From Mycobacterium sp. E2733 (GTDB taxonomy: Bacteria > Actinomycetota > Actinomycetes > Mycobacteriales > Mycobacteriaceae), in NCBI RefSeq assembly GCF_001667585.1, contig NZ_LZJZ01000012.1, positions 186,001 to 250,000 on the forward strand: a stretch of DNA of 64,000 nt, given 5' to 3'. The translations under genes and the position numbers were made by a program. The stretch's first letter is position 1; each line of letters begins with the position of its first letter. Shown here piece after piece: positions 32,753-44,836 of this stretch. The notes under the pieces were generated by a model. That model was not told the DNA's origin. It saw only the letters and a list, made by a program, of their open reading frames with translations, and did no database searches.

Positions 32753-33337
32753 ATGGCGATACACCTGACCCGCATCTATACGCGAACCGGTGACGACGGC
32801 ACGACAGGGTTGAGTGACTTCTCGCGAGTCTCCAAAAACGACCCTCGCCTGGTCGCGTACGCCGATTGCGACGAGGCCAACTCGGCGATCGGCGTCGCTA
32901 TTGCCTTGGGCGAGCCCGACGCGGAAACCGCCGCCGTGCTGCGGCAGCTGCAGAACGACCTGTTCGACGCCGGTGCGGACCTGTCGACCCCGGTGGTGGA
33001 AAACCCCGAGTATCCCCCGCTGCGAATCACCCAGCCCTACATCGATCGGCTGGAGGGCTGGTGTGACAAATATAACGAGAACCTGCCGGCCCTGAATTCC
33101 TTTGTGCTGCCGGGCGGTTCAGCGTTGTCGGCGCTGCTGCACGTCGCGCGCACGATCGTCCGTCGAGCGGAACGATCGGCGTGGGCGGCGATAGACGCCG
33201 CACCGCAGCAGGTCAACGTGCTTCCAGCGAAATACCTGAACCGCCTCTCCGATCTGCTCTTCATCCTGGCGCGGGCGGCCAACCCCGACGGCGACGTGCT
33301 CTGGAAGCCCGGCGGAGGTGCACCGGGTACGAAATAG
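32753..33337 (+). CDS. PduO-type ATP:cob(I)alamin adenosyltransferase (Rv1314c homologue)
   Basis: It adds the 5'-deoxyadenosyl group to cob(I)alamin, making coenzyme B12 for methylmalonyl-CoA mutase; the epimerase of that pathway is also in the window. The 194-residue protein has the ATP-binding N-terminus TRIYTRTGDDGTTGLSDFSRVSKND, the core SFVLPGGSALSALLHVARTIVRRAERSAWA and LNRLSDLLFILARAAN. ATG 32753 is chosen from this conserved start; the upstream open frame is antisense to murA. It is divergent from murA and convergent with the DUF2550 gene. Confidence 0.93.
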   Translation: MAIHLTRIYTRTGDDGTTGLSDFSRVSKNDPRLVAYADCDEANSAIGVAIALGEPDAETAAVLRQLQNDLFDAGADLSTPVVENPEYPPLRITQPYIDRLEGWCDKYNENLPALNSFVLPGGSALSALLHVARTIVRRAERSAWAAIDAAPQQVNVLPAKYLNRLSDLLFILARAANPDGDVLWKPGGGAPGTK

Positions 33338-33352
33338 CCTGCGGCACAGGGC

Positions 33353-33796
33353 CTAGACGCTGCGGCGACGCGCACGTGGTGACGGGCGGGACTCCAGCCA
33401 GGACAGGAAGGCCGTCAAAGCGCCCTTGTCCAAGGCGATCTCGTAACCAGTCCTGCGGTCCTGCGTCGTGTCGCGCAACTCCACCACAACGATCTCGTCG
33501 GTCATGATGTCGAATTCGTCGCCGCGGGGTGCACGCCGGGCCACGATTTCCACTCCCCTGCGGCTGAGTCGACGGTCCGGCCACAAACGCAGGCTGGAGA
33601 GCCGGTAGAACGCGGCTTCACCGCCGCGGTAACGAATCACGCCGTGACGCCAGCCGTGACCTCCGACCGCGGGAATGTCCCGCATGATCCCCGCCGTGCC
33701 GCCCTGGCGCAGCTTCCACAACCGATAACTCAGCGCGACGACCGCGCCGGCGAGGACGACGACGAGCACGACCATGCCGATCATGGGCGCGCTCAT
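33353..33796 (-). CDS. DUF2550 membrane-anchored protein (Rv1312 homologue)
   Basis: A 147-residue protein with one N-terminal membrane helix (residues 5-25, MIGMVVLVVVLAGAVVALSYRLW) and a soluble domain with repeated basic and aromatic residues (WRHGVIRYRGGEAAFYRLSSLRLWPDRRLSRRGVEIV). The length equals that of M. tuberculosis Rv1312. The family is DUF2550, always found behind atpC in mycobacteria. The function is unknown. It begins 6 bp after atpC, so it is the last gene of the ATP synthase operon. Confidence 0.85.
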   Translation of the reverse strand: MSAPMIGMVVLVVVLAGAVVALSYRLWKLRQGGTAGIMRDIPAVGGHGWRHGVIRYRGGEAAFYRLSSLRLWPDRRLSRRGVEIVARRAPRGDEFDIMTDEIVVVELRDTTQDRRTGYEIALDKGALTAFLSWLESRPSPRARRRSV

Positions 33797-33802
33797 GGTC
33801 GG

Positions 33803-34168
33803 CTAGTCGATCGCGCCGACGGCGCGCAATCTGCCCCGCCCCCGCGCCGCGATGCGTGGGTCGTCGGACTCCGAATCCTCCCTGGCGGCGCTCTCGTCGA
33901 TCTCGGACTCGAACGCGGCGGACTCGGCCAGTACGGTCACCGTCTCCTCGGTTACCGACAGGAACCCGCCTTCGATGGCGACCCGCAGATCGTCCTCGCC
34001 TTCACGTTCGACGCGCACCATCGCGTCGTCGACCAACTGGGCGACAACCGGGATGTGCCGCGGCAGGATGCCGATTTCGCCGACGGTGGTGCGGGTGAAC
34101 AAAAACGTTGCCTCACCCGACCAGATCTTCCGGTCGACAGCGACTATCTCGACGTTCAATTCGGCCAT
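33803..34168 (-). CDS. atpC: ATP synthase F1 subunit epsilon
   Basis: The 121-residue epsilon subunit links the rotor ring to gamma and regulates ATP hydrolysis. The N-terminal beta-barrel ([43 protein letters not shown]) is standard. The C-terminal helical part is short and acidic ([19 protein letters not shown]), as in M. tuberculosis, and cannot form the full inhibitory hairpin known from E. coli. It follows atpD after 35 bp. Confidence 0.96.
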   Translation of the reverse strand: MAELNVEIVAVDRKIWSGEATFLFTRTTVGEIGILPRHIPVVAQLVDDAMVRVEREGEDDLRVAIEGGFLSVTEETVTVLAESAAFESEIDESAAREDSESDDPRIAARGRGRLRAVGAID

Positions 34169-34203
34169 GCCACAGAGCCTTTCAGAGCCTCTTCGCTAAC
34201 GCC

Positions 34204-35691
<1,488 letters not shown>

Positions 35692-36600
35692 CTACTTGGC
35701 GTCAGCGAGTGCGTTTGCACCACCGACGATTTCGCTGATCTCTTGGGTGATCTGAGCCTGCCGCTCGCGGTTCGCCATCAGCGTCAGTTCTTTGATCAGG
35801 TCGTCCGCGTTGTCGGTTGCCGACTTCATCGCTCGTTGACGCGAAGCGAGCTCCGATGCCGCCGATTCGAGCAGCGCAGCGTAGACACGGGTGGTCACGT
35901 AACGTGGCAGCAGCGACTCGAAAAGCGTTGTCGCGTCTGGCTCGAACGAATACAGGGTGCGCACTTCCGGTTGGTCCTCTACGTACTCGACCACCATGGG
36001 CGCGATCCGGTGCGCCGCCGCCGCCTGCGACATCATCGACTTGAACTCCGAGTAGACGATGTGCAGTTCGTCGACACCCTGGTCGTCGGCTGACTCGTCG
36101 TCGCCTGCGCCCTTCATGAACGTCTCGACCAGGGTCGAAGCGATCTCAGCGGCGTTTTCGTAGCTGGGTTGCTCGGAGAAGCCCGTCCATGAGTTGGTGA
36201 TGTCCCAGTTGCGGAACTTGAAATAGTTCAGCGCCTTCCGGCCGACCGTGTACACGACCGGCGTCTTACCCTCTTCCCGCAGCAGCGAGAACAGCTCCTC
36301 GGAGCGACGGAAAATGCTGGAGTTGTAGGCACCGCACAGACCACGGTCGGATGACACCACCAGGACGCCGGCGCGCTTGGCTTCCTCCCGCTCGACCAGC
36401 AAGGGGTGATCCAGGGCGGCTTCGGACGACAGCGTGGTCAGCATTGCCGTGATCTGGAACGCGTAGGGCCTGGCGGCTTCCAGCCGGGCCTGTGCCTTCC
36501 CGATGCGGGATGTCGCGATCATCTCCTGGGCCTTGGTGATCTTCTTGATCGACCCCGCCGAGCGGATCCGCCCGCGTAATTCGCGAAGTGTGGCAGCCAT
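35692..36600 (-). CDS. atpG: ATP synthase F1 subunit gamma
   Basis: The central rotor shaft, 302 residues. N-terminal [29 protein letters not shown] and C-terminal [33 protein letters not shown] coiled coils are conserved. An insertion around residues 163-180 ([19 protein letters not shown]) is the mycobacteria-specific gamma loop, which is involved in coupling and in latent ATPase activity. It starts 6 bp after atpA. Confidence 0.97.
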   Translation of the reverse strand: MAATLRELRGRIRSAGSIKKITKAQEMIATSRIGKAQARLEAARPYAFQITAMLTTLSSEAALDHPLLVEREEAKRAGVLVVSSDRGLCGAYNSSIFRRSEELFSLLREEGKTPVVYTVGRKALNYFKFRNWDITNSWTGFSEQPSYENAAEIASTLVETFMKGAGDDESADDQGVDELHIVYSEFKSMMSQAAAAHRIAPMVVEYVEDQPEVRTLYSFEPDATTLFESLLPRYVTTRVYAALLESAASELASRQRAMKSATDNADDLIKELTLMANRERQAQITQEISEIVGGANALADAK

Positions 36601-36606
36601 TGGTTG

Positions 36607-38271
36607 CTACTTCTTCTCTTTCTTTGCCTTCTTCTCCGGCGCCGGCTTCTTCACCTTCACCGATTCCTTCTCGAGGTCTTCCTCGTCCAAAGGCTCGACG
36701 TGCTCGTCGGGCACCACCGAACCGCCGCCCGTGGCCGCAAACCCCTTCTTGAAGTTGTTGATGATCTCGGTCAGCTGGTTTTCGCCCTCTTCGGAGAGCT
36801 TTCCGCTGTCGCGGATGCCGGCCAGGAACTTCTCTTCCGATGCCCGCATGTGGTCCAGCAGCTCGGTTTCGAAGCGCCTGACGTCCTCGACCGGCACGGA
36901 GTCCAGGTGACCGCCGGTGCCCAGGAAGATCGAAACCACCTGCTCCTCAACCGGCATGGGCTGGTACTGCGGTTGCTTGAGCAGTTCGACCAGCCGCTCA
37001 CCGCGCTCCAGCTGTGCCTTGGACGTCGCGTCTAGGTCGGAGGCGAATGCAGCGAACGATTCCAGTTCGCGGTACTGCGACAGGTCCAGACGCAGCGAGC
37101 CGGCCACTTCCTTCATGGCCTTGATCTGTGCCGCACCACCCACGCGGGACACCGACACACCGACGTTGATGGCCGGCCGCACACCCTGGTTGAACAGGTC
37201 GGATTCCAGGAAGCACTGGCCGTCGGTGATCGAGATGACGTTGGTCGGGATGTAGGCCGAGATGTCGTTGGCCTTGGTCTCGATGATCGGCAGGCCGGTC
37301 ATCGAACCGCCCCCGAGTTCGTCGGAGAGCTTCGCGCAGCGCTCCAACAGCCGCGAGTGCAGGTAGAACACGTCGCCGGGGTAGGCCTCGCGGCCCGGCG
37401 GGCGGCGCAGCAGCAGCGAGATCGCGCGGTACGCCTCGGCCTGCTTGCTCAGGTCGTCGAAGACGATCAGGACGTGCTTGCCGTCGTACATCCAGTGCTG
37501 GGCGATCGCCGAACCCGTGTACGGCGCAAGCCATTTGAAGCCGGCGGCGTCGGATGCCGGGGCGGCGACGATGGTGGTGTAGTCCATCGCTCCGCCCTCT
37601 TCGAGCGCTCGGCGGACGGACGCGATAGTCGTGCCCTTCTGTCCGATGGCCACGTAGACGCAGCGGACCTGCTTCTTCTCGTCGCCGCTTTCCCAGTTTT
37701 CCCGCTGGTTGAGGATGGTGTCGACGCAGACGGCGGTCTTGCCGGTCTTGCGGTCGCCGATGATCAGCTGCCGCTGACCGCGACCGATCGGGGTCATCGC
37801 GTCGATGGCCTTGATACCGGTCTGCAGCGGCTCGCTGACGCTCTGCCGCTGCACCACCGACGGTGCCTGGATCTCCAGCGCGCGACGGGTGTCGGTGTCG
37901 ATGTCTCCCCGGCCGTCGATGGGGTGGCCGAGCGGGTTGACGACGCGTCCCAGGAACGCGTCGCCGACGGGGACGGAAAGGACCTCGCCGGTGCGCTTGA
38001 CCTGTTGGCCCTCTTCGATTTTCTCGAAGTCACCCAGGATCACCGCGCCGACGCTGTGCTCGTCAAGGTTGAGCGCGACGCCGAGGACGCCGCCCGGGAA
38101 CTCGAGCAGTTCCTGGGTCATGACGGAGGGCAAACCTTCGACGTGCGCGATGCCGTCCCCGGCCTCGACAACGGTACCTACCTCTTCACGGGAGGTGTCG
38201 GAGGTGAAAGAGCCCACATACTCCTCGATGGCGCTCTGGATGTCATCAGCGGAGATTGTCAACTCGGCCAT
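36607..38271 (-). CDS. atpA: ATP synthase F1 subunit alpha
   Basis: The non-catalytic nucleotide-binding subunit, 554 residues. The P-loop is [15 protein letters not shown] (about 172). The C-terminal tail after about residue 515 ([33 protein letters not shown]) is the charged mycobacterial extension that holds back ATP hydrolysis. I start at ATG 38271 ([19 protein letters not shown]), which fits the family; the frame stays open about 38 codons upstream but that part is not conserved. Confidence 0.97.
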   Translation of the reverse strand: MAELTISADDIQSAIEEYVGSFTSDTSREEVGTVVEAGDGIAHVEGLPSVMTQELLEFPGGVLGVALNLDEHSVGAVILGDFEKIEEGQQVKRTGEVLSVPVGDAFLGRVVNPLGHPIDGRGDIDTDTRRALEIQAPSVVQRQSVSEPLQTGIKAIDAMTPIGRGQRQLIIGDRKTGKTAVCVDTILNQRENWESGDEKKQVRCVYVAIGQKGTTIASVRRALEEGGAMDYTTIVAAPASDAAGFKWLAPYTGSAIAQHWMYDGKHVLIVFDDLSKQAEAYRAISLLLRRPPGREAYPGDVFYLHSRLLERCAKLSDELGGGSMTGLPIIETKANDISAYIPTNVISITDGQCFLESDLFNQGVRPAINVGVSVSRVGGAAQIKAMKEVAGSLRLDLSQYRELESFAAFASDLDATSKAQLERGERLVELLKQPQYQPMPVEEQVVSIFLGTGGHLDSVPVEDVRRFETELLDHMRASEEKFLAGIRDSGKLSEEGENQLTEIINNFKKGFAATGGGSVVPDEHVEPLDEEDLEKESVKVKKPAPEKKAKKEKK

Positions 38272-38329
38272 GGCTTTTCGTCTTCCTACTTGATCTTGGT
38301 TCGCGTGTGGTTGTGCTGAATCGTTGGTG

Positions 38330-39670
38330 TCAGTCGGGCAATTGCGCCTGGGCCGCGGCAAGGCGAGAAGCGAGTGTCCCGTCAATCACTTCGTCGGCCA
38401 CCGAGATGAGCAGGCCGCCCAGCAGCTCATCGGAGATCTGCAGCTGCACCGTCACCGGATGCCCGTAGATGCGGCCGAGGACCTCGGTGAGGCGAGACCG
38501 CTGGGCGTCGCTGAGTTCGGCCGCGGCGCTGACCTGGGCGACGATTTCGCCGCGCCGTGCGACCGCAACTTCTGTCAAGAACTGAATCGCCTCCTCGGCC
38601 GACTCACCTCTGAGCAGTTGGACGGTGTGCGTCAGCAGCGACACCACAATCGGGTCAACGCGGCCGCTCGCGCTGTCAAGCACCTTGCGCAGCAAGTCGA
38701 TCCGGCCTTCCACCGGCACCGCGTAGTCGCCCAACAGGATGGCGAGTCGCGGCTGCGCGTCCAGAATGCGAGAGAACCGGAACAATTGGTCTTCGACGTC
38801 GTCGACCTTGTCCTCGCGTTCGGCGACTTCGAGCAAAGCCTGCCGCGAGATGTGCTCGATGGCGTCGGCCAAATCGGAATTGGCCGACCAACGCTCCGAC
38901 ACGGCCAGCCGCAAGATGTCGAGGGTGGCGTCGGCGACCTTGCCCGAGACCAGCCGCTCGATCAACTGGACCCTGGGCGCCGCGTCCTCGGCCGGCACGG
39001 TCAGGTACCGAGTCACGACGATTTCGCGGTCCAGCATCTCGGCGACCGAAACGAGCTCGTCGGACACGGTGGAGAGCGCTTTGTTGTCAAGGTTTTTGGC
39101 GATGTCACCGAACCGATCCGCCAGGCTGACGACGGCCTGCCGGCTGGCGGAGCGCATCTTCGTCAGAAGCGGATACTGGACCTCGGCCGGTGCCGGGGCC
39201 ATTGCTTCGAGGTCGTCCAGGAAACGATCGACGGTCGCCGACCGCTGCTCCGGGTCTGCGACGTAGTTACGCACCAACTCGCCGGCCTGGCGGACGGCTT
39301 CGTGACCGAGTTCCAAACGAAGCTGCCGGCTCAGCTGTGTGCGCAGCAGGTCGACCTGGCGACCGCCCTGCGCGGTCATGCGTTCGGCCTCGACGTCGGC
39401 CTGGGTCCGGAACTGTTCGGCGATGCGGCCAGCGTCCGTCTGTGCCTCTTCGACGAGGCGTTCGGCCTCCGTCTTGGCGGATTCCACCGCATTGTTGTGC
39501 GCCGTGGTCGATTCGGTCAACCGATCTGCCGCTGCCGCAGAATCTTTCAACTGCTGGCGCACGGTTTCTTGACGAGCGGTCATCAGACGACGCACCGGCG
39601 GCACGACATATCGCACGACCAACAACACGATGGCGGCGAAACCGATCAACTGCCCGATGAAAGTCGACAT
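38330..39670 (-). CDS. atpH: ATP synthase b'-delta fusion subunit
   Basis: A 446-residue fusion typical of mycobacteria: residues 1-160 are a b-type stator arm (membrane helix [19 protein letters not shown], then a long coiled coil), and residues about 270-446 are the delta subunit that caps F1 ([37 protein letters not shown]). A linker of about 110 residues joins them. The length equals that of M. tuberculosis Rv1307. It starts 6 bp after atpF. Confidence 0.96.
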   Translation of the reverse strand: MSTFIGQLIGFAAIVLLVVRYVVPPVRRLMTARQETVRQQLKDSAAAADRLTESTTAHNNAVESAKTEAERLVEEAQTDAGRIAEQFRTQADVEAERMTAQGGRQVDLLRTQLSRQLRLELGHEAVRQAGELVRNYVADPEQRSATVDRFLDDLEAMAPAPAEVQYPLLTKMRSASRQAVVSLADRFGDIAKNLDNKALSTVSDELVSVAEMLDREIVVTRYLTVPAEDAAPRVQLIERLVSGKVADATLDILRLAVSERWSANSDLADAIEHISRQALLEVAEREDKVDDVEDQLFRFSRILDAQPRLAILLGDYAVPVEGRIDLLRKVLDSASGRVDPIVVSLLTHTVQLLRGESAEEAIQFLTEVAVARRGEIVAQVSAAAELSDAQRSRLTEVLGRIYGHPVTVQLQISDELLGGLLISVADEVIDGTLASRLAAAQAQLPD

Positions 39671-39676
39671 GCGCGG

Positions 39677-40201
39677 TTACCGTCCAGACTTCCCGGTGGC
39701 CGCGGTGGCCGGGGCCACCTCGACACCGAGGATCCGGCTGGCCAAGGTCGCCGACATGCCCGCCACGTTGGCGCGCAGATCCAGTTCCACGGCGTCTCTC
39801 TCCCGCTTCAGTTGCTCAGAGGCCATTTGCAACGTCGACATCACCTGCTGCTCGGCACGGGCGCGCGCGTCTTCGACCAGCTTACGGCCCTCGGCGCGGG
39901 CATTGTCGCGCAACGACGACGCCTGAACCCGCGCTTCCGTGAGGGCTTCTTCGTAGTCGGCCTTGGCGGCGTCGAACTGCTCACCCGCCTTCTTGTTGTC
40001 CGCGACCGTCTTGGCAACCATGTTGTCGCGCTCGCGCAACACTCGCATGACCGGCGGCACCACGAAGGTGCCGATGACGGCCAGCACGATCAGGAAGATG
40101 GCCAGCACAAAGAAGAACGTGCCGTTGGGAACGAGGAAGTTGCTGCCTCCCTCGGCCACCACCTGGCTCGATGCCAAAATGCTCAGACTCGCGTCACGCA
40201 T
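39677..40201 (-). CDS. atpF: ATP synthase Fo subunit b
   Basis: The stator stalk subunit, 174 residues. One membrane helix ([30 protein letters not shown], about 22-50) is followed by a charged coiled coil ([39 protein letters not shown]). It pairs with the b-delta fusion to form the peripheral stalk. It starts 9 bp after atpE. Confidence 0.96.
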   Translation of the reverse strand: MRDASLSILASSQVVAEGGSNFLVPNGTFFFVLAIFLIVLAVIGTFVVPPVMRVLRERDNMVAKTVADNKKAGEQFDAAKADYEEALTEARVQASSLRDNARAEGRKLVEDARARAEQQVMSTLQMASEQLKRERDAVELDLRANVAGMSATLASRILGVEVAPATAATGKSGR

Positions 40202-40210
40202 TGCGGCGAA

Positions 40211-40543
<333 letters not shown>

Positions 40544-41299
40544 TTAGTCGTGGTGTTCCTCGATCTCCATGGCTTGACTGAAGTAGAGGATGGTCAAGAT
40601 CGAGAAGATGAATGCCTGGATCGCCCCGACGAATAGGTCGAAGGCCTTCCAGATAGCGTTCGGCGCCCACATGATGTACGGCGGGAAGAGCGCGATCAGC
40701 GCGACCAGGATGCCGCCGGCGAAGATGTTGCCGAAAAGTCGGAGCGACAACGATATCGGCTTGGCGAGCTCTTCGACGAGGTTGATCGGGGCCAGGAACG
40801 CCACGTGGCCCTTGAGCACGGCGAGCGGGTGGCCGACGATGCCGCGGCGCCAGATGCCCGCCACGTGATAGCAGACGAACACGAAGAGGGCCAGCGCCAG
40901 AACGTAGTTGATGTCCGCGGCTGCCGACTTCAGCAGTTCGGTGGTGTGCCCGGACTTGTCGGTGTACTGCAGCGGAAGCACCGACAGCCAGTTGGAGATG
41001 AGGATGAACACGAAGATGGTGACGGCAAGCGGCAACACGAACGGCGCGATCCGCATCCCGACCGCACTTTCGATCTGGTCGCGCATCTGGACCGTGATCG
41101 CCTCCCAGAACAACTGAACGCCGCTGGGTACCCCGGTGGAGGTGATCTTCGCCCGCAGGAAGAAGGCAAGGGCCAGCACGATCACCGCGGCGATCCCGGT
41201 CGACAGGATCGTGTCGGTGTTGACGGTCAGTCCAAGCCATTTGGCCTGGTTGTGCTCGCCAACCTCGATCGCGGCGGCCAGGAACGTCGTCTCAGTCAT
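40544..41299 (-). CDS. atpB: ATP synthase Fo subunit a
   Basis: The 251-residue proton-channel subunit. The essential arginine is in [23 protein letters not shown]. The [20 protein letters not shown] helix at the C-terminus is standard. I start at ATG 41299 ([18 protein letters not shown]). It overlaps the AtpI-like gene by 8 bp. The 78-bp gap to atpE holds the strong atpE ribosome site. Confidence 0.96.
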   Translation of the reverse strand: MTETTFLAAAIEVGEHNQAKWLGLTVNTDTILSTGIAAVIVLALAFFLRAKITSTGVPSGVQLFWEAITVQMRDQIESAVGMRIAPFVLPLAVTIFVFILISNWLSVLPLQYTDKSGHTTELLKSAAADINYVLALALFVFVCYHVAGIWRRGIVGHPLAVLKGHVAFLAPINLVEELAKPISLSLRLFGNIFAGGILVALIALFPPYIMWAPNAIWKAFDLFVGAIQAFIFSILTILYFSQAMEIEEHHD

Positions 41300-41792
41300 C
41301 GTTGCTGCCTCTTCCTTCAGTTCCTTCCGATCCCGCGATCGTGCCGCCTCCGGAACCGCCCGAGGGATGGGCCTCCGCCCAGTCACCGGCACGCAGCTTC
41401 TTCCACACGGGAAGCGCCGTCGATGCCACCAACAAGACCTGGAAAAGCGCCAGCCCGAACACGACGCCCAGGCCGGCGGGCCGGAAAATGTAGGCGATGA
41501 TCAGCCCGATGATCGTGATGATGGCCAGCCGGGCGGCCGAATTCAGCGCCATGGTGCTTTTCAGCGGGTGCTCTTTCGCGGTGATCGACGCGACCGAACG
41601 ACGCACCAGAAGGGCGTTGAGCAAACCGAGCAGCAACCCGACGCCGAAGAACACCCCGACCATCGGGTGACCGGCCAAGCCGGCGGCGACAACCGCCACC
41701 ACAGTCACCGCAATGCTGAGTACGAACAGGCGGACCGGGCGGAACGCAACAGATGGAAACACCAACGGCGCGTCCTGCGCTGGTGTCGTCAC
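41292..41792 (-). CDS. atpI: AtpI-like membrane protein (Rv1303 homologue)
   Basis: A 166-residue protein with four membrane segments and a Gly/Ser-rich, acidic C-terminus ([19 protein letters not shown]). It takes the place of atpI, the assembly factor for the c-ring, at the head of the operon. The start is GTG 41792. The 217 bp before it contain no gene and must hold the main ATP synthase promoter. Confidence 0.85.
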   Translation of the reverse strand: MTTPAQDAPLVFPSVAFRPVRLFVLSIAVTVVAVVAAGLAGHPMVGVFFGVGLLLGLLNALLVRRSVASITAKEHPLKSTMALNSAARLAIITIIGLIIAYIFRPAGLGVVFGLALFQVLLVASTALPVWKKLRAGDWAEAHPSGGSGGGTIAGSEGTEGRGSNDD

Positions 41793-42009
41793 TGCAGCAC
41801 CTCAATCCTAAGTTGTGGAGCGGGAGTCCCCCGACCGACTGATCGGTGGCCCGCCGAGCGTATCGCACGTCACAGTGGAATCACCCAAGGGGTATGTCCC
41901 GACGTGAGTCACGGGCCGACCCAACCGGATCTGTGTCCGATGGACCGGCATTGTGTGCGGCTTTTTGGGCTTCTACCTGCACCGTACCATATTGCCGACG
42001 TCACTACTA
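41793..42009 (-). promoter_or_regulatory. Upstream region of the ATP synthase operon
   Basis: A 217-bp gap between wecA and the AtpI-like gene, both leftward. It carries no open frame with coding character. I expect the atp promoter and the 3' end of the wecA transcript here, but cannot place -10 and -35 boxes with confidence. Confidence 0.4.
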
Positions 42010-43230
42010 CTAGCTGTCGTAGTCCTCGCCTTCGTACTCGTCTCGCCGGCGCACGAGGGGGATCGCCGTCGCGATGCCGGCGACCACGATGGCGCCCAGC
42101 ATCACCGCGGCGGTATCGCGGGGATTGAAGAAAATCGTGCTGGCGGCGCCGAAGGCGACGATGCCGACCCAGAGGTAGATCAACAACACCACCCGGCGAT
42201 GGGAATGACCGATCTGCAGCAACCGGTGGTGCAGGTGCATCTTGTCGGGGCTGAACGCGCTGCGGCCCGCGCGGGTGCGGCGCACGATCGCCAGCAGCAA
42301 ATCGAGCATCGGCACGAACATGACCGCGACCACCAGCAGGAACGGCGACAGCAGCGCGAACACGTCGCGCGCACCGTAGGCATTCTGCGAGACGGGACCG
42401 GCGGCGGTCGTGGAGGCCGCGGCAAGCATCAAGCCGATCAGCATTGAGCCGGAATCACCCATGAAGATCTTGGCGCGGTGGAAGTTGTGCGGCAGGAAGC
42501 CCAGACAGGCCCCCGCGAGCACCACGGAAATCACGGCGGGCGGATAGAAGAGGACATCGCCGCCGTGGTCGCGCAGCAGGCCGACCGAGAACATGCAGAT
42601 CGCCAGCGCGGTGATGAGTCCGAGCCCGGCGGCCAGTCCGTCGAGTCCATCGACGAAGTTCATCGCGTTGACGATTGACACCGTAAGCGCCAGCGTCAGC
42701 AGGATCGACGAGGCTTGGTCCAGCACGATGGTGCCGACACCGCCGATCGGGATGTAGAGGACGCTCCACGCCACGCCCATGGTGACCAGCACGCTGGCCG
42801 CAGTGATCTGGCCGGCGAACTTCGTCAGGGCGTCGAGGCCCCAACGGTCGTCGATGAGGCCGATGCCCATGATCACCGCGCCGGCCACCAGGACCGCCGG
42901 CATACCCGTCGAATAGACGAACCCGCGTGTGAGGGCCGGAAGCTGGGATGCCAGAAAGACGGCCGAAAGGACGCCGAGGAACATCGCCAGCCCGCCCATG
43001 CGCGGGGTCGGGGTCACGTGCACGTCGCGTTCCCGCGGATAGGCGACCGCGCCCAGCCGCGTGGCGAGCACGCGCACGGGACCGGTCGCGAAGTAGGTGA
43101 TGATCGCCGCGGTCAATCCAACGAGGGCAAGCTCCCGCAGCGGGACACCGGTGCCGCGATCGCCCAGGGCGAGCAAACCACTGGCAAGGTTGGTTACGTC
43201 GCTGGACACGTCGAGACCGTACTGCACCAA
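42010..43230 (-). CDS. wecA: Decaprenyl-phosphate N-acetylglucosaminyl-1-phosphate transferase (WecA/Rfe)
   Basis: It starts arabinogalactan assembly by moving GlcNAc-1-phosphate onto decaprenyl phosphate at the cytoplasmic face. The 406-residue protein has about 11 membrane helices and the family motifs: GIGLIDDRWG (DDRW at 127-130), NAMNFVDGLDGLAAG, AKIFMGDSGSML and the DKMHLHHRLLQIGHSH histidine cluster. M. tuberculosis calls it rfe (Rv1302). It lies 25 bp after the TsaC-like gene. Confidence 0.95.
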   Translation of the reverse strand: MVQYGLDVSSDVTNLASGLLALGDRGTGVPLRELALVGLTAAIITYFATGPVRVLATRLGAVAYPRERDVHVTPTPRMGGLAMFLGVLSAVFLASQLPALTRGFVYSTGMPAVLVAGAVIMGIGLIDDRWGLDALTKFAGQITAASVLVTMGVAWSVLYIPIGGVGTIVLDQASSILLTLALTVSIVNAMNFVDGLDGLAAGLGLITALAICMFSVGLLRDHGGDVLFYPPAVISVVLAGACLGFLPHNFHRAKIFMGDSGSMLIGLMLAAASTTAAGPVSQNAYGARDVFALLSPFLLVVAVMFVPMLDLLLAIVRRTRAGRSAFSPDKMHLHHRLLQIGHSHRRVVLLIYLWVGIVAFGAASTIFFNPRDTAAVMLGAIVVAGIATAIPLVRRRDEYEGEDYDS

Positions 43231-43255
43231 CCTGGCAACCCGAGAACCGCTCGGG

Positions 43256-43915
43256 TCAGGCCTGGGCGGTCAGGCTTTCCGGATCGACTCCGAGCACTTC
43301 GGCGATCCGTTCGGCGCTCACCGGGCCGGGCCGCAGGATCCGCGGGGCGGGGCCGGTGAGGTCGACGATCGTCGAGGCGGCCTGCTGCTCGGCCGTTCCC
43401 GCGTCCAGATAGACGTCGACGAGATCGCCGAGTTGATTTCGGGCCTCGTCGGCATCCACCGCAGGCGGACGGCCGGACACGTTCGCGCTGGACACCGCCA
43501 TCGGTCCCACTTCACGCAAGAGCTCGATGGCGACCGGGTGCAGCGGCATCCGCAGCATCACAGTGCCGTGGGCGTCGCCGAGATCCCATTGCAGTGACGG
43601 CGCCTGCGTCACCACCAGGCTCAGTGCGCCCGGCCAGAAAGCGCGGATCAGGTCGCGGGCCCCGCCCGGCATGGTGTAGACCAGGCCCTCGATGGTGTGC
43701 CACGAGCCGACCAGCACGCCGACCGGCATGTCCCGGCCCCGGCCCTTCGCCGACAGCAGGGCGGCGACCGCGGCGCTGTTGAAGGCGTCGGCGCCGATGC
43801 CGTAAACCGTGTCGGTCGGCATGACGACGAGTCGGCCACCCTTGAGCGCCCCTGCCGCCGAGGCAATTCCGCGCGAACGCTCACCGGGATCGGCGCAGTC
43901 GAAGACTTCAGTCAT
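43256..43915 (-). CDS. tsaC: Threonylcarbamoyl-AMP synthase (Sua5/YrdC/TsaC family, Rv1301 homologue)
   Basis: It makes threonylcarbamoyl-AMP for the t6A37 modification of ANN-decoding tRNAs. The 219-residue protein shows LKGGRLVVMPTDTVYGIGADAFN, KGRGRDMPVGVLV, FWPGALSLVV, VMLRMPLHPVAIELL and MAVSSANVSGRPPA, the complete YrdC set. ATG 43915 is chosen because the family start MTEVFDCAD follows. It lies next to prmC and prfA, grouping translation genes. A MIRU repeat separates it from prmC. Confidence 0.93.
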   Translation of the reverse strand: MTEVFDCADPGERSRGIASAAGALKGGRLVVMPTDTVYGIGADAFNSAAVAALLSAKGRGRDMPVGVLVGSWHTIEGLVYTMPGGARDLIRAFWPGALSLVVTQAPSLQWDLGDAHGTVMLRMPLHPVAIELLREVGPMAVSSANVSGRPPAVDADEARNQLGDLVDVYLDAGTAEQQAASTIVDLTGPAPRILRPGPVSAERIAEVLGVDPESLTAQA

Positions 43916-44002
43916 CCGCGCCGCTCTCCCCCGCACGCGGGAGGTGCCCCCACCTCATCGCTGCGCTCTGCATCGTCACGATGCCAGTCATCCGCGCCGC
44001 TC
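43910..44002. repeat. Single MIRU-type repeat inserted at a former ATGA gene overlap
   Basis: A 17-bp direct repeat (AGTCATCCGCGCCGCTC) occurs at 43910-43926 and 43986-44002, exactly 76 bp apart. Between them lies the MIRU core CCTCATCGCTGCGCTCTGCA followed by TCGTCACGATG. Each copy of the direct repeat contains a TCAT, which is the prmC stop in one copy and the tsaC ATG in the other. The ancestral genes therefore overlapped by ATGA, and the 76-bp unit duplicated the junction. This is the known insertion style of MIRUs. Confidence 0.85.
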
Positions 44003-44836
44003 GTTTCTGCGGGCGGTGACGAACCTCGGCCGGCCGGCCAGGTCGTAGTGGGCCGTGACCTCATCGAAACAATCTGTCTCACAGACCAATTCGATGGTCT
44101 GCGCGGAAGTGGTGTCGTCGTGTTCGACCGCGAACATGCCGCCCGGGCGAAGCCAGCGTCCGGCCAGGCGGACGATAGGGGCGATCACCGCCATCCCGTC
44201 CGGCCCGCCGAACACCGCGTGGTGTGGGTCGTGTTGGGCGACTTCGGGTTCCACTGCCGCGGCATCGGGAACATAGGGCGGATTGGCCACCACCAAGTCG
44301 ACACCGCCGTCGAGTTCGGACGGCAGGCCGGGGCCCGTGACGTCGGCCTGCAGCAATTCGACCGGGGTCCCCGCCGCGTTGCGGAGCGCGTACTCGAGGG
44401 CCGTTTCGGAGTCATCGATGCCGATGATGCGCGCCACGGGGTGGTGCTTTGCCAGTGCCACCGCCAATGCGCCTGAACCGGTGCACAGATCGACAACGAC
44501 GGGCCGCTCGGGGAGGCGCTGTTCGGTCGCCCACGCCAACAGGGCTTCGGTTTCGGGGCGCGGGATAAAGACGCCGGGCCCGACGTGCAGCATCAGGGGT
44601 CCGAACGCGGCCGCGCCGGTGAGATGCTGCAGGGGCACCCGCCGGGAGCGCGCGGCGACGACGTCGCGGTAACGGCCGAGGAAGTCGTCGCCGGGCGACT
44701 CGAGCAAGGCCAGTCGACCGCGCTCGGTGCCCGTCAAGTGCGCGGCCAGCTCCTCGGCATCCCAGCGGGCGGAGTCGATCCCCGCTTCGGCGAGCGTCGC
44801 CGTAGCGGAATCGATCGCGCGCCGCAAGACACTCAT
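43988..44836 (-). CDS. prmC: Peptide chain release factor N5-glutamine methyltransferase
   Basis: PrmC (HemK) methylates the glutamine of the GGQ motif in release factors. The 282-residue protein has an N-terminal helical domain and a Rossmann methyltransferase domain: [27 protein letters not shown] (SAM motif I) and [18 protein letters not shown] (the NPPY substrate motif). ATG 44836 overlaps the prfA stop by 4 bp, so the factor and its modifier are co-translated. M. tuberculosis Rv1300. Confidence 0.95.
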   Translation of the reverse strand: MSVLRRAIDSATATLAEAGIDSARWDAEELAAHLTGTERGRLALLESPGDDFLGRYRDVVAARSRRVPLQHLTGAAAFGPLMLHVGPGVFIPRPETEALLAWATEQRLPERPVVVDLCTGSGALAVALAKHHPVARIIGIDDSETALEYALRNAAGTPVELLQADVTGPGLPSELDGGVDLVVANPPYVPDAAAVEPEVAQHDPHHAVFGGPDGMAVIAPIVRLAGRWLRPGGMFAVEHDDTTSAQTIELVCETDCFDEVTAHYDLAGRPRFVTARRNERRG

